Source: Misgurnus anguillicaudatus
Taxonomy: Eukaryota; Chordata; Actinopteri; Cypriniformes; Cobitidae
Reading direction: 5' to 3'
DNA length: 64,000 nt
Assembly (NCBI RefSeq): GCF_027580225.2
Contig: NC_073342.2
Span: forward strand, 13,613,001-13,677,000
Shown in pieces: positions 22,370 to 34,418 of the stretch. Below the pieces are notes generated by a model, which saw only the letters and a list, made by a program, of their open reading frames with translations, did no database searches and was not told the DNA's origin. Position 1 is the stretch's first letter. Every line of letters starts with the position of its first letter. The position numbers and the translations under genes were made by a program.

Positions 22370-23340
22370 AAAAATATTACTAATCACCTACAAAGCCTTA
22401 AATGGCCTAGCGCCCTCGTATATTAAAGAACTACTATCAGAATACAATCCATCACGTAAACTGCGCTCACAAAATTCTGGTCACTTAATTATCCCTAGAA
22501 TATCAAAAGTGTCTAAAGGTGGTAGATCCTTTTCCTACTTAGCCCCTAAGCTCTGGAATGATTTACCAAATAATGTTCGAGTATCAGACACAGTCGATCA
22601 ATTTAAATCTAAACTTAAGACATGCTTCTTTAACAAAGCATTCACATAAAATGTCCAGTAAATGTACATTTCCCGCAGTAGTTCGTTTGTCTAGAACACA
22701 GCACTCACATACCTCATATGGGTAATATACTATTGCCGCAATAGTTAGCCTGCCTGGAACCGAGCTGACTTGAACCACTATAATGTTTGACACTTGCATT
22801 GCATGCGAACGGCCCCTACGCTAATAGAATTCTGTTTTTCTCTCCCTGTCTCGTCCTCGACCACGAGGACCATGAGACAAACAGACCCAGTTCCGGTTGC
22901 TGTGAAGATCATTGCATCACTGATCCACTGGCTGTCCTTCAACGTGATGACCAGCCGATGCCCGACCAACGACCACCCGCTAAACCAGTTTAATTCGCTT
23001 ACCCGCCTCCTATCCCTACCGTTTCTATATATATATATATATAAATATATATTAATTTCTCCCAAGGGTTTTTGTCCTTCTAGGACTTTTTCCCATTGGG
23101 TTTTTTTTCCTAGAGGGTTTTTAGTCCCAGGGAGAGTCAGCCAACTTTGGCTTAACTTAGCACTTTACTGTATACGTTACATTATTAATATGCTCGCTTG
23201 TACGGTTTAAACGCTTTCTCTACTTCTTATATTATCTATTGATTTTCTGTGTTCTCCTCTACATCTTCTCATGTAAAGCTGCTTTGCAACAATTAACACT
23301 TGTGAAAAGCGCTATATAAATAAAATTGAATTGAATTGAA
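22370..23340 (+). mobile_element. 5'-truncated L2/CR1-type LINE insertion
   Basis: It contains the end of an ORF2 followed by a 3' UTR that closes with GCGCTATATAAATAAAATTG and a short (TTGAA)n tail, the hallmark of L2-clade LINEs in fish. Left and right flanks join as ..CACTA / CTAGCATCATC.. in the empty copy at about 28850-28880, so the insertion borders are well placed. The promoter, endonuclease and most of the RT are absent, as usual for incomplete target-primed copying. Confidence 0.9.
22371..22649 (+). pseudogene. C-terminal piece of an L2-type LINE ORF2
   Basis: About 92 residues in one unbroken frame: ITYKALNGLAPSYI, a LRSQNSGHLIIPRI stretch, SFSYLAPKLWNDLP and FKSKLKTCFF, then TAA at 22647. 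These are the conserved blocks after the RT thumb in CR1/L2 ORF2 proteins, of unknown biochemical role. There is no start codon or catalytic core; it is dead by truncation, not by mutation. Confidence 0.88.
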
Positions 23341-23839
23341 CTACTAGCATCATCGCTATAATGTAAAAGATTAGCTTTACTTTCATGCTAGCTTGCGCTG
23401 TCTGCGTAAACTTCTTATCATCCTTGCTTTGCTGTAACTTATTTTTAGCGATGAAAAACATCCACATGTTGAGAATCAGGCACACCATAACAGTTTTTTT
23501 TCAGACTTGCGGTTTGTGGCAGCACATTCGCTATGCACACGTCCACAATATATGCTTAAATGCAACTTAAATGAGGCTCAGTGGAGCGCGTCGACTGACA
23601 ACGCGGGTGTTTGTACAAAAACTGTCATGTGAAACAAAGGCAGTGATAAACGTGATGTGCAAACATCTTTTTGTGGTGGGCAATTTTAATTTTGTGAATT
23701 GAAATGAATGTATGAGAATGTACAACAACGCTCTCACTTGTATGATGTCACAGCAGTAGACAGCGCAAATATGAGGACACGCCTATAATCCCTCCCACTC
23801 CGAAGTGTTACTAAACTCAATGGAAAAGCTAACTAAAGC

Positions 23840-24263
23840 CCGGAATACACTGCAGGATTTTTGTCCTCTTATAAGATCATTACCTTATCACACTGTGCGA
23901 CATGTATCGTTTAAACTCGGATACGAGAGGCATGTAGACTGTAAGATGATGACACAGAAGGTTTGGTGGCAGCGTCACACGTTGCGCAACGTCACCAGCA
24001 TGCGCTTGTGGTAAACAAATACCGGCGTGCAGGTCGTAGCAGCAAACACACTGTGCGGTGATCATGCCGAATTTCTGACACTGCCAGAAAACTATCGTAG
24101 GCTATCTTTGGACGCAAGACCGGGAAAACGGCCGTCTTTGAACCTCTCTCACTGTACGACATAGGACCACCGATGGAGAGCCACGATCAGAGAAATCGCG
24201 ACGATAGTTTCACGATGGCAATCTTTCGTCTGGGACAGCCAATAATCGTGCATTGTATCCTGG
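23840..24263. mobile_element. hAT-like MITE nested in the 22-kb MITE
   Basis: Starts CCGGAATACACTGCAGGATT and ends with a matching inverted sequence (GTGCATTGTATCCTGG). Candidate 8-bp target copies are ACTAAAGC (23832-23839) and GCTTAAGC (24264-24271), agreeing at six of eight bases. The empty copy near 28360 confirms that the host sequence is continuous without it. It is 424 bp with no coding capacity. Confidence 0.65.
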
Positions 24264-24337
24264 GCTTAAGCCAAAGTGAGGTGAGCTGACCCGACCTGAC
24301 CCAAACCAAACCGTGGGGTACTATGCAATGGAAAAGC

Positions 24338-26928
24338 ACTGTGAAGAACCTTTTGTACTGTAGCACTGTTATTTTTACCTCTACAGTACTTTCAACCCCA
24401 TACAGCATCTCCTACTCTTTGCAAAGAAGTCATTATATTGTAAAAGTTGCATTTTGCTCGCCGGCAATGTGAAGAATCACCTGAATATTATTAACCCACA
24501 CAAATCCTTTCATATCATCCAGACCGGTTCTTCACGCTTCTTCACCTTCCTTGAGAAACATTTTGAGACATGAGGAAAACCACAAGGCATCTGTGTATAT
24601 CTCGAGCGCCTAATTCATCACTGCCGGAACATTCTGGGGTTTCCACCAGAAGCATATGGAGTTAGACAGAGGTGGCAGTGACGGATGCTCTGTGGGCTGC
24701 GTTTACAACCCAGGAGTTTCTAATACTCTGTAAATTTGTTTTACTGTAGGTCTGTTGTTTTGTCCTTATAACAACCAGCAATTTTCAGAACAATCGCTCA
24801 CAGGGGATTTTGTCAAATCATTCGATGACCTCCGAAGAAGTCTTCTCGGATCGAGTGCATTTGTCATGTAGCAAAGAAGAAAATCTACTAGGGATAGCTA
24901 TAGAGTTTTAGCATTTATTGAACTTTAGATGGATTATAAAAGGAATAGTGGCAGACTCCCATCTACAGTATGATGTGCGTAGTCTACTGATAAAAGGCTT
25001 AAAGTATGAACTCTCATTTTGTTCAAGGTTTTAGAGAACTATATCTTCAAGACACACTGCTTTGATTCGTCAAGTATAGTGGTAAATTGCAACGAAGGGT
25101 AAAGATTTATGGTTTTACCAAAAAACGTCATACTAACTATATTTTCATACGCATTTAATCAATCACTCCGAAACAAAATCCAGTTCATATTGGGAATTCA
25201 TGTGAAATTGTATCTTTAGGGTCCAAAAAAGTTTTCCAGCACATGAAAGCTAATACATACAGTACATTTAAAATGCATATTGTCCAGTCAATCATAACAT
25301 ATCTGGAGGGGTATTTAAAAAGTAGGAACAAATTCAGTTTCATTCCATATTACCATAAACTCTTTGCAAAGGGAATTTTTATCAATCTCAAGGCAGTGTT
25401 AGCGCATTTGTTACGACCAATTTGCGAAGTTCCGAACACATTGTTGAAGCGAGGCATATTGTTCGATGAAATCATCAATCGCCGCTCTCTAATTCGCATG
25501 TGATTAAGTACAGCAGATTTAATTAGCTCATTATAATTGCTGATGATCAACGTCCTAGCAGTAAAACCTCTAATGGTGAAGTGATTACTTTTGACATATT
25601 TTACCATCTGAAGCTATTTGTTTCACAACCTTTGAAGAGAACGCAAAGATCAATATCAGTAAGTTTACCACGCAACTACTTTCCAAAATACTACAGACCG
25701 CACACGTGCATGCTAAAACATCCAGAAAAGGCAACTAAAGTCATGCAGATATTTAATTCTCCTTTGCCCATGTGTGATTTATAATCCTTGTTTCTAGGCT
25801 TAATGCTATTTGAGAGCCGGGTGGCAAAATAGAGACAAATGGAGGGTCGAGAGCATTAAGAGGAATTAATTAATCGCGGAGAAAAAGTGAAATTTGTGAT
25901 ATTGGGAGTTGAGGGTGAATTTATTACGGCGCAAATCTCAGGGCAGGAAAGGAGTGCCAAAAGCCATTAGAATTAAGGAAATAAAGGCTGGCTTCAATGC
26001 TCACGTGTCACGGGAAACAAAGTGAATGCTAATCACGCTGAGTGCCTCTCTGTGCAAATGGAAGCAGTTACTGCGGTTTAGTTGCGAGCTGCCTTCTCGT
26101 GTTAATAGCTAATTACGTCGAGCTCGTGACAGAGACCTCCGTGTAAGGAAGGTCGGGAACGAGCAGCGAGTTTGGTCCGTCGAGCACACGCGGCTCTGAA
26201 TGCCAAGCTGCTGATTAGAAATGCACACAAATAAATATCCGAGGACGTTGTTCCAAAGGACCATCTGCAAGACGTGATGCCGAAAAAACATAACATTATC
26301 GGATAACTAGATGCAATCGCATTGCTGTATAATTTTACAGCAAGTTTGGTGGTGTTTCTGCTAATAAGATTCACAGCAATCCTCACAGATGCAATTAAAC
26401 CGACGGTTCGGCACAGATATGTGAGTTTTTAATGAATTTTCTGTTGTGACTTTCTTTAATAAAAGACAGGCACACAAAATGAAATCTGAGTGATGCACCG
26501 GCCTCCACCAGTTCCCATAAAGCTACTGTAAACAGCAAGAGCGTGTGAAAATAAATAAGCTCGGTCAGAAATGGAACTTGGATGTCGCCTTGTGATCTCG
26601 TGTCATTACCACGGGCTCCGGCGGACTCGGGTTCAATAGAAAGACAAACAGCAGAACCCAATCTGCCGATAGTGAACGATGGAGGCCAATCTTTGAAGAA
26701 CCTGTGATGAATAATCTTCTGTTGACTGGGTGGATGGAAAGACAAACACATTGGATTGCAATTAAAACGCTATTGATTGCGGTTTCTGTGGGGTCTGGTG
26801 GAAAGTCAAGCCGATAAAGGCTCTCGGCTTCTTTAAGGGAAACAAGAGAAATGTTAAAGCTTTTTTGGATTTGGATTTTTTTTCAAGTGGATTTGACTTA
26901 CTAATACATTTCAGCAAATATTCATGGT
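24338..26928. other. Repeat-poor island, possible conserved non-coding sequence
   Basis: 2.6 kb without an identifiable transposon. 25790-26330 in particular has balanced composition and homeodomain-like ATTAATTAATCG and GCTAATTACG motifs, as in vertebrate developmental enhancers. No exon with good splice sites was found. Conservation can only be shown by alignment to other fish. Confidence 0.4.
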
Positions 26929-27262
26929 TAATAGTTCACCCAAAAATGAAAATTCTGTCATCATTTTCTCATCTTCATGTTGTTCTAAACCTGTATGAGT
27001 TTTTTATTTTGATGAACACAAAAGAAGATATTTTGATAAATGGTGGTAAGCACACAGTTGACGTGCCCATTGAATTCCACTGTATTTCTTTTCCCTACAG
27101 TACTATGGAAGTCAATGGTTACAATCAGCTGTGTGACTCCCATAATTTATCAAAATGTTTTTTGTGTTCATCAGAAAAAAGAAATTCATACAGATTTAGA
27201 ACAACATGCGGGTGAGAAAATGATGACAGAATTTTCATTTTTGGGTGAACTATCCTTTTAAA
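26929..27262. mobile_element. Short palindromic MITE, TAGTTCACCCAAAAATGAAA ends
   Basis: The ends TAGTTCACCCAAAAATG and CATTTTTGGGTGAACTA pair, and the arms (ATTCTGTCATCATTTTCTCA and complement) continue inward. It is a 334-bp relative of the element at 6462-7280. Confidence 0.8.
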
Positions 27263-27405
27263 CTCCATTTTGCGATTTAGCTACAGCCTTGACTTCCTCA
27301 CTTCTGCTTCCCTAAGTCCATTCCACTTGGCTCATTTAGAGTCCATAAAATTTTGTGTTTTCACTAGTTTCGCCGACTGGCCTTCCAAGGTAAGCTAAGC
27401 TTTTC

Positions 27406-27721
27406 GGGGGCATGGACACCAAAGCTTTTATGGCTGCGACCAGAGTATGTTTTCAATTGTTTCCAATGGAAGCGAGACGTTTTTAGAAAAAGCCAGCAGC
27501 TGGCGGGTTTTGTCTGCGCTGAGCGCCGAGGGTTGAAAAATATTCAACTTTGGGTTGAAAGCTCAGCTCGTCAATGTCACTCTTACTCGGCCGTCCAATC
27601 ACAGTGGAGGAGGGTCGGGAGTATCATAGCAATCAAAGCACTCTCATCTGAAAAAAGCTGGCAGTCGGCGTCCGCCTAGTGTTTTCGGCCACGTTTAAAA
27701 GCTTTGGTGTGCACACCCCCT
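27406..27721. mobile_element. Palindromic MITE, GGACACCAAAGCTTTTA ends
   Basis: GGGGGCATGGACACCAAAGC at the left and GCTTTGGTGTGCACACCCCC at the right form inverted repeats. The interior is GC-richer, with the matching pair GCCAGCAGCTGGCGGG / GCTGGCAGTCGGCG. No coding capacity. Confidence 0.7.
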
Positions 27722-27877
27722 CAAGCTAAAAAGCTATTGTTTTATTAAAAAGCACCAGCTTTTCTACTCCAGTAAATGTTTTGGACCCACCCAAATTTTT
27801 TTTGCCTCCACATGAAAAAATAAAGAAAGCACAGAAACCATTTTGTGAAATCGATTGACTGACATCTTGGGTCAGTT

Positions 27878-28335
27878 CATAGACTGTAAAAAAAGATGGA
27901 CGACGCCTGTTCGCTCTCTTCCATTGGTGAAACGTGAAGCCGCCAGTGTCCCAATACGGCACTGACATCTTGGGTCTTGAGTCTGCGCGGTAGTGATTTC
28001 GGGAACAGTAAGTAAAGCTGCAAAATCAAGACCCCACCCTCGCTCTCGCAGAATGCGCATATCACAGCTGTCAATCATGACGTCACACCACCGTTAAATC
28101 ATTACATTACTAAAAACATTTGAAAACACTTGAATTTACATCAACATGATAAAAACTACAGTAAATGACAGAAACCAGCTTCGGAAAAAAGATAATTGAT
28201 GTGTAATTAAATTTTTTAGTTGGTCTCAAGTCCCATTGAATAACATGGGGAGGCGGTTTTATGACCTATACTGGGACCAGTCACTGGGGTGTGATCGAGA
28301 CGTTTTGGCTTCACTTTCAGAGCTTGTGTGGCACG
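27878..28335 (+). repeat. Dispersed repeat beginning CATAGACTGTAAAAAAAGAT
   Basis: Same family as 41758-42258: shared start (CATAGACTGTAAAAAAAGAT, then GGACGACG) and shared end block (GCTTCACTTT..GTGGCACGC). This copy is diverged and abuts the MITE that follows. The family is common in cyprinids; its class was not determined. Confidence 0.6.
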
Positions 28336-29066
28336 CTTGGGTCAGCTCACCTCACTTTGGCTCGATTAGCTTTTCCATCGAGTTTAGTAACACTTCAGAG
28401 TGGGAGGGATTATATGCGTGTCGTTATATTTGCGCTGCCTACTGCTGTGACATCATACAAGTGAGAGCGTTGTTGTACATTCCCATACATTTATTCATTT
28501 CTCAGTACACCACAAATAAAATTGACCACCACAAATAGATGTTTGCGTTTATCACTACCTCCGTCTCAAATGACAGTTTCTGTACAAACACCTGTGGTGT
28601 TAGTCGACGTGCTCCGCTGCGCCTCATTTAAGTTGCATTTAAGCATATATGCAGACGTGCACGTCGTGAAAGTGTCGCCACAGACTGCAAGTCTGAAAAA
28701 AATATTATGGTGTTCGTGATTCTCAACCTGTGGATGTTTTTCATCGCTAAGAGGGAGTTTGGGCACTTACAGCAAACCACAGATGACAACAGGTTTACTT
28801 GAGACAGCGCAAGCTAGCACTTAAGGTAAAGCTAATCTTTTACATTTTAGCGATGATGCTGGTAGTGATGATTCTCTCAGATCAATCAATGATCTACAGT
28901 GTTTTCGCACCACGTTTTGGTATCAGCTCGCGTCGCATGGAACCCCGACCGAGGTGGTAATAAAAAAAGTAATGGGTACTACGTATTGCACCCAGTGGAA
29001 AAGCCCCCAAAAGTAAGCTGAACTGAACCAAACCAAACCATGGAGTACTATGCAATGGAAAAGCAT
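28336..29066 (-). mobile_element. Second copy of the 22-kb MITE, without nested insertions
   Basis: Roughly the reverse complement of 22178-24337 minus its two insertions; the right end carries CCATGGAGTACTATGCAATGG. The left inverted repeat is missing at the junction with the preceding repeat. It serves as the empty-site reference for that element. Confidence 0.75.
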
Positions 29067-29253
29067 AGTTTTTCTTAAACACTTCACATTGGTGCTTTAG
29101 AGCAGTGGTTCTCAAACTGGGGTCCGGGGCCCCCAGGGGGGCCGCGAGATGGTGCCAGGGGGGCCCCAGTTTACTGAAATTTTATAAAATACATTATTTA
29201 TTATGAATTCTGTGAAATTAAACCTAAAAAAATAAGGCAGCACTTCTTTGTAA

Positions 29254-29396
29254 GGAATAATTGACGACGGGTCATTGAATTATAAGAAAATAATGCACAC
29301 CAAGGTGGTAATGATGCACGACGCGAAGCGGAGTGCAGTTACACCGCAGGTGTGCATTATTTTTAAATAATTCAAAGGACCGGAGTCAATTATTCC
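29254..29396. repeat. Fold-back element nested in the hAT copy
   Basis: GGAATAATTGACGACGGGTC at the left pairs with GACCGGAGTCAATTATTCC-type sequence at the right, and GAAAATAATGCACACC with its complement. Its centre (29316-29336) is the same hairpin as in the otherwise different element at 14595-14745. Confidence 0.75.
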
Positions 29397-29397
29397 G

Positions 29398-29549
29398 CTT
29401 ATACCACGGTTACCACAAACATTGCTCTGGTGCCTATTTTTAAGACATTTGAAAAGATAGGTGTGCGGTTTACAGAAAAATAATCATAACCCATAGAACA
29501 TTTCTCAGCCAATCAGAATGCAGCATTCAACAGACCCGTGGTATAAGTG
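29398..29549. mobile_element. Small MITE with TTATACCACGG ends
   Basis: CTTATACCACGG and CCGTGGTATAAG bound about 150 bases, directly after the fold-back element. These two may be parts of one composite element. Confidence 0.5.
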
Positions 29550-29693
29550 TAATTTAATGTTTTGTTTAATTAAAATGTGAAGTTTTAGAACTCTTTTTCT
29601 TTGGGGGGGGGCCGCGAAGGAATGCATCGTACACAAAGGGGGGGGGGGGCACACGCTGAAAAAGTTTGAGAACCACTGCTTTGGAGGTACATA

Positions 29694-30425
29694 CACTGCA
29701 AAAAATGATTTTCAAGAAAAAAATTCTTAGTATTTTTGTCTTGTTTTCAGTAAAAATATCTAAAAATTCTTAAATTAAAATGTTTTTTCTTGATGAGCAA
29801 AATGACCCAAGAAAATAAGTCTAGTTTTTAGGCCAAAAATATCAAATTTAAGTGATTTTGTGCATAAAATAAGCAAAAAATCTGCCAATGGGGGAAGAAA
29901 TTTTTTTTTGAAAATTTTTCTTAAACACTAAATTCATGAAAAATTCAATAAGAATTTGCTTACCCCATTGGAAGATTTTTTGCTTGTTTTATGCACAAAA
30001 TCACTTAAATTGGATATTTTTTGGTCTAAAAACTAGACTTATTTTCTTGGGTCGTTTTGCTCATCAAAACAGTACTGCACTGCAAATAATGATTTTCAAG
30101 AAAAAAAATTGTTTTCAGTAAAAATAAGTAAAAAAACGACCCAAGAAAATAAGTCTATTTTTTTAGATAAAAATATCAAACTTAAGTGATTTTGTGCATA
30201 AAACAAGCAAAAAAATCTTGAAAAATTTTCTTAAACACTAAATTCAAGAAAAATCCACTTAAATCACTTAAATTTGATATTTTTGGTCTTAAAACTAGAC
30301 TTATTTTCTTGGGTCGTTTTGCTCATGAAGAAAAAGAACCTTAATTTAAGAATTTTTAAATATTTTTACTGAAAACAAGACAAAATTTCTAAGATTTTTT
30401 TTCCTGGAAATCATTTTTTGCAGTG
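29694..30425. mobile_element. Palindromic MITE, CACTGCAAAAAATG ends, duplicated
   Basis: Same family as 5882-6456. A first copy from 29694 lacks its right end; a second, complete end begins at 30078 (CACTGCAAATAATG), and the pair closes with ATTTTTTGCAGTG at 30425. Either one copy inserted into the end of another or an internal duplication took place. Confidence 0.75.
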
Positions 30426-33349
30426 TCGTCCCTCAAAAGTACATATGTGTGGGACCTTTACAAACGGTATGCCAATCCATAGATAAAGCTTCAGAACAAC
30501 AAGTAGGCGGACAAATAATGTACATTTATTTCTAAGAGAACATTTTTTTTATCGTTTGGGTAAATATAATTAAATTAAGTAATAAGCCAATATAGATTTA
30601 TGACACTTTATTGTAATTAGTTGTAAATTAAAAGTTGTGGCACACAGAACTGTTCAAAACTGACAAACTATATATTCATTCCAGTTGCGTGACAGCAAGA
30701 CTAGATACTCGAACATAATCGCATTAGCAGAGCCACAGAGACGATCACAGGGATAATGATTCACAGACATCACATAATGACAAATATTGGAATGTTAAGC
30801 TAACTTCCTTGATTTTCGCAATGATCACTGACAGCAGCGCTTTAACAGAGATGTATCTCCACTGTCTGATACAAATGTGACTAATTTGTGATGTTTATGT
30901 AACAGATGGAAGCCTGATTTGGTTGTAATAAAAGGGGAAAAAACTGAATTACAGTTTCGGGCAGAATGTAAATGGTTTTGAAGGCTGTTTGTCATCACAA
31001 ATAGTCTGTTTGCATTTATTAGATTGAACGCCGTTGTGTTTGTTTTATCTTATCATATTTTTCATCGATTTAACAAATGTATGCTACTAATAAGGTGTCA
31101 GAGAAACAAACAGCCCGTGCCAAAATAAGAAATAATGACAAGTAAGGAATCAGATTACACCCTCTATCAGTGGTTATTGTTTTTACATGATTTACAAAGT
31201 TAGATTATTTTGACTTGACCCATTGTCTCCCACATGAGCACCATAGCTCACAAATCTTATCAAAAGCTTGTTTTATGAGCTTGTGATGAAAAAGAAACCT
31301 TTTAATATCACACATTGCTTTCCTCCAAAATCATTTTTTCTACTCCACCGGGAAACAGCCTCACGTTGAACCCTACACATTCAAAAAACACTGAACTTTA
31401 CAAAAACTGATTCCTGCCATCGGGGAGCTCCAAATCTCAGTGGTGAGGGCACACGAAGCGTTCTGACATTTCTCATTCACGTGGAAGAAGTCGAAAAAGT
31501 GCGAATGTGTGATTTCTGTCGCATCAGACACGGAGGTCGCCGGGCCCCTGACACCGAAGTGTGGAGTCATTACCGAAAAGGTCACCTTCTGTTAGATATC
31601 TTTTTAACCTCACCATGACAGTAGGAACATCAACTTTCAATCCTCTGACCAAACAGCTTAAAGTTAATAAGTTTGTTGCGGAGCCGTCTAACTTTTACCT
31701 CACCGATGGCCGTGAAAAGGACATTATATTCCCAAATGGTTTGTCTTTGACTAAGAGGCGCTGACATTTGGCACAATATTAAAAATCCCATAAAATCGAC
31801 ACAGTGTCTTAAATGACTTTTCGGAGCTGCCGAAGGGCGATAAAAACCTGGAGCCTATATTCAGAGAATTACCTGATAGGCAAGAAATGTCTTTTAGCAG
31901 GAATTACTGGCCTCATTTCCATGATGAGCTTGCTAATCTGATGCACAGGTGATGTCGACTGCGCAGCCGAGTATAAACAAGCACATTTAAACCCGTATAA
32001 ACATAAATCCACTATTAGATTTTCACACATAAAGAAAATATAATCGTTTCGCGAAGGATGTAAAAATAAACCTGAAAGATATGAAGACAGTCGGTTGTGT
32101 ACGAAAATGAATCAATGGGTGTCATTGATTCAGAGAAGAGCTTCACCTCGGTGTATTGACTTCTTCATTACTGTGGTAAACCTGTACTCTCTTACCATTG
32201 TCAAGTTTAGCCCCAGAGAATATAAAGTAAACAAAGATCTTGTTAAAATGATACACTTAGATAATAAACATTTAACGACTTTTGTGTATTAAAATGTCAA
32301 ACATCATGATTTACTTACTTCACATGTATGACAAAAGCCATCAAATTATACATAAGCCAATATAACATTCAAGGTATGTATTTTATTATAAATCGTCATA
32401 ATCTTACAGTCTTTAAAACCTGGACCCGTAACAAGTGCATCGTATGTTACGTAGGCCGGCATTAACTTGAGCAAATATGGAAACGGGTTTATAGCTTTAC
32501 AAAAGATTTACTCATATTACTCAGTGATGTGGAAAAATTTAATTGTTATGTAAACAATTAAAGAAGTCGGTGGTAACTCAATTTTGAATGTGCCACTTAC
32601 AAATAGTCACTCGTGCGATTAAGTTTAAGCACCCTGAATTTAATTACCACACTTTGTCCGCTATCTCCATATTTTAATTTAATTAGCAGCCTGCTGAACA
32701 AAACCAAAATAAAATGCACTCAATTCATTAAGAGAAGAGCAGCAGTTATTCCACAGGAGTTATGAGAATGTTTGCCGTAATGTCTTTACTTAAATTCCCA
32801 CATTGTTCTGTTTGAAATAAACAGGATGATAGTGGCATGAGCTTTGAAGAAGTCGGCATGTATTTGGAATCTAATTTTAGGGCAATCAAATACAAGATTG
32901 GTGACATGCACAAGTGACACAATAAGACAATTGAAAACTATTTTTCGTGGTGGCTTATTTAAAACAATTGTACGTTTGAATTTGAATGTTTTAGTGGGAT
33001 TTGATTTCATACCAGAGACAATAGGTTTAAGGGTGAAGCTTTTCACTTTATAAAAAGGGACCATGAATTATGACAAATTAATAAAGGTCTGAACTTACTA
33101 TAACCATTATTTTTAGAAGATTTAAAAAAATACTTCCTATAGAATTATTTACATTTTTTAGATTATCATTATAAAAAAAATCATTACCGCAACATGATAT
33201 TACATTAAATATATGCATTTACAAACTCATGTTTCGGTAATGAGAACTAAAAAGTTGTCTAGGTACTATTACAAACAAAATTTGAACTTTTATCTGGAGA
33301 GAAGAAATAAGATCTGCTTACCTGGTAGACATCTTGAGTGTCACAGTCA
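30426..33349. other. Repeat-poor island, possible conserved non-coding sequence
   Basis: No transposon ends or coding domains were recognised over 2.9 kb. Segments near 30800-31080, 31380-31560 and 31810-31970 have balanced composition and look non-repetitive. Open frames here lack splice context. Confidence 0.4.
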
Positions 33350-34418
33350 ATTATGTTTGACCCCCTATTGCCTTCAGAACTGCCTTAATTCTACGTTGCA
33401 TTGATTCAACAAGGTGCTGAAAGCATTCTTTAGAAATGTTGGCCCATATTGATATGATAGCATCTTGCAGTTGATGGAGATTTCCATCCAGGGCACAAAG
33501 CTCCATTTTAGTACAGTGAACTCATTGTCATGTTCAAGAAACCAATTTGAAATTATTTGAGCTTTGTGAAATGGTGCATTATTCTGCTGGAAGTAGCCAT
33601 CAGATGATGGGTACATGGTGGTCATAAAGGGTCAGAAACAATGCTCAGGTAGGCCGTGGCATTTAAACAATGCCCAATTGGCACAAATGTGTGCCAAGAA
33701 AACATCCCTGACACCATTACACCACCAGCCTGCACAGTGATAAAAAGGCATGATGGATCCATGTTCTCATTCTATTTACGCCAAATTCTGACTCTACCAT
33801 CTGAATGTCTCAACAGAAATCGAGACTCATCAGACCAGGCAACATTTTTACAGTCTTCAACTGTCCAATTTTAGTGAGCTCGTGCAAATTGTACCCTCTT
33901 TTTCCTATTTGTAGTGGAGATAAGTGGTACCCGTGGGGTCTTCTGCTGTTGTAGCCCATCCGCCTCAAGGTTGTGCGTGTTGTGGCTTCACAAATGCTTT
34001 GCTGCATACCTCGGTTGTAACGAGTGCTTATTTCAGTTAAAGTTGCTCTTCTTTCAGCTTGAATCAGTCGGCTCATTCTCCTCTGACCTCTAGCATCAAC
34101 AAGGCATTTTCACCCACAGGACTGCCGTATACTGGATGTTTTTCCCTTTTCACACCATTCTTGGTAAACCCTAGAAATGGTTGTGCGTGAAAATCCCAGT
34201 AGCTGAGCAGATTGTGAAATACTCAGGCACCAACAACCATGCAAGCTCAAAGTTGCTTAAAACACATTTCTTTCCCATTATGACATTCAGTTTGGAGTTC
34301 AGGAGATTGTCTTGACCAGAACCACACCCCTAAATGCATTTAAGCAACTGCCATGTGATTGGTTGATTAGATAATTGCATTAATGAGAAATTGAACAGGT
34401 GTTCCTAATAATCCTTTA
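33350..34418 (-). mobile_element. Tc1-like element relic
   Basis: The minus-strand transposase relic is followed on the right by a terminal segment with GTTCCTAATAATCCTTTAGG near 34400, which resembles the end of a known fish Tc1-like family. The matching left end was not found, so the element is probably truncated there. Confidence 0.75.
33374..34076 (-). pseudogene. Tc1-like transposase, degenerate
   Basis: From right to left: a DNA-binding region (MSRLIQAERRATLTEI, then a second helix-turn-helix around [17 protein letters not shown]), a shifted and stop-containing middle, and the catalytic part YFQQNNAPFHKAQIISNWF followed by FTVLKW. The second catalytic Asp has become Asn (FQQNN instead of FQQDN) and the usual SPDLNPIE block with the catalytic Glu is absent. 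Several frameshifts are present. It is clearly inactive and older than the copy at 12712-13704. Confidence 0.85.

Larger units (their letters stand above)
22178..24337 (+). mobile_element. MITE with CCATTGCA..GTACCCCACGGTTTGG ends, carrying two nested insertions
   Basis: The left end CCATTGCAAAGTACCCCACG is matched inverted at the right (GTGGGGTACTATGCAATGG). A second, opposite-orientation copy at 28336-29066 lacks both internal insertions. Comparing the two shows that an L2-like LINE end (22370-23340) and a small hAT-like MITE (23840-24263) entered this copy. Without them the element would be roughly 0.75 kb. Confidence 0.75.
29103..29678 (+). mobile_element. Non-autonomous hAT element with 8-bp target duplication
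   Basis: The ends are CAGTGGTTCTCAAACTGGGG and its complement ending TTTGAGAACCACTG, a typical hAT terminus. Flanking octamers CTTTAGAG (29095-29102) and CTTTGGAG (29679-29686) differ at one base and have the 8-bp length of hAT duplications. The ends also carry G- and C-rich runs. Two other palindromes (29254-29396 and 29398-29549) lie inside. Confidence 0.88.

Noticed and set aside
27878..28335. Host exon from minus-strand open frames near 27872-28078
   Set aside because: The sequence is a dispersed repeat also present at 41758-42258.
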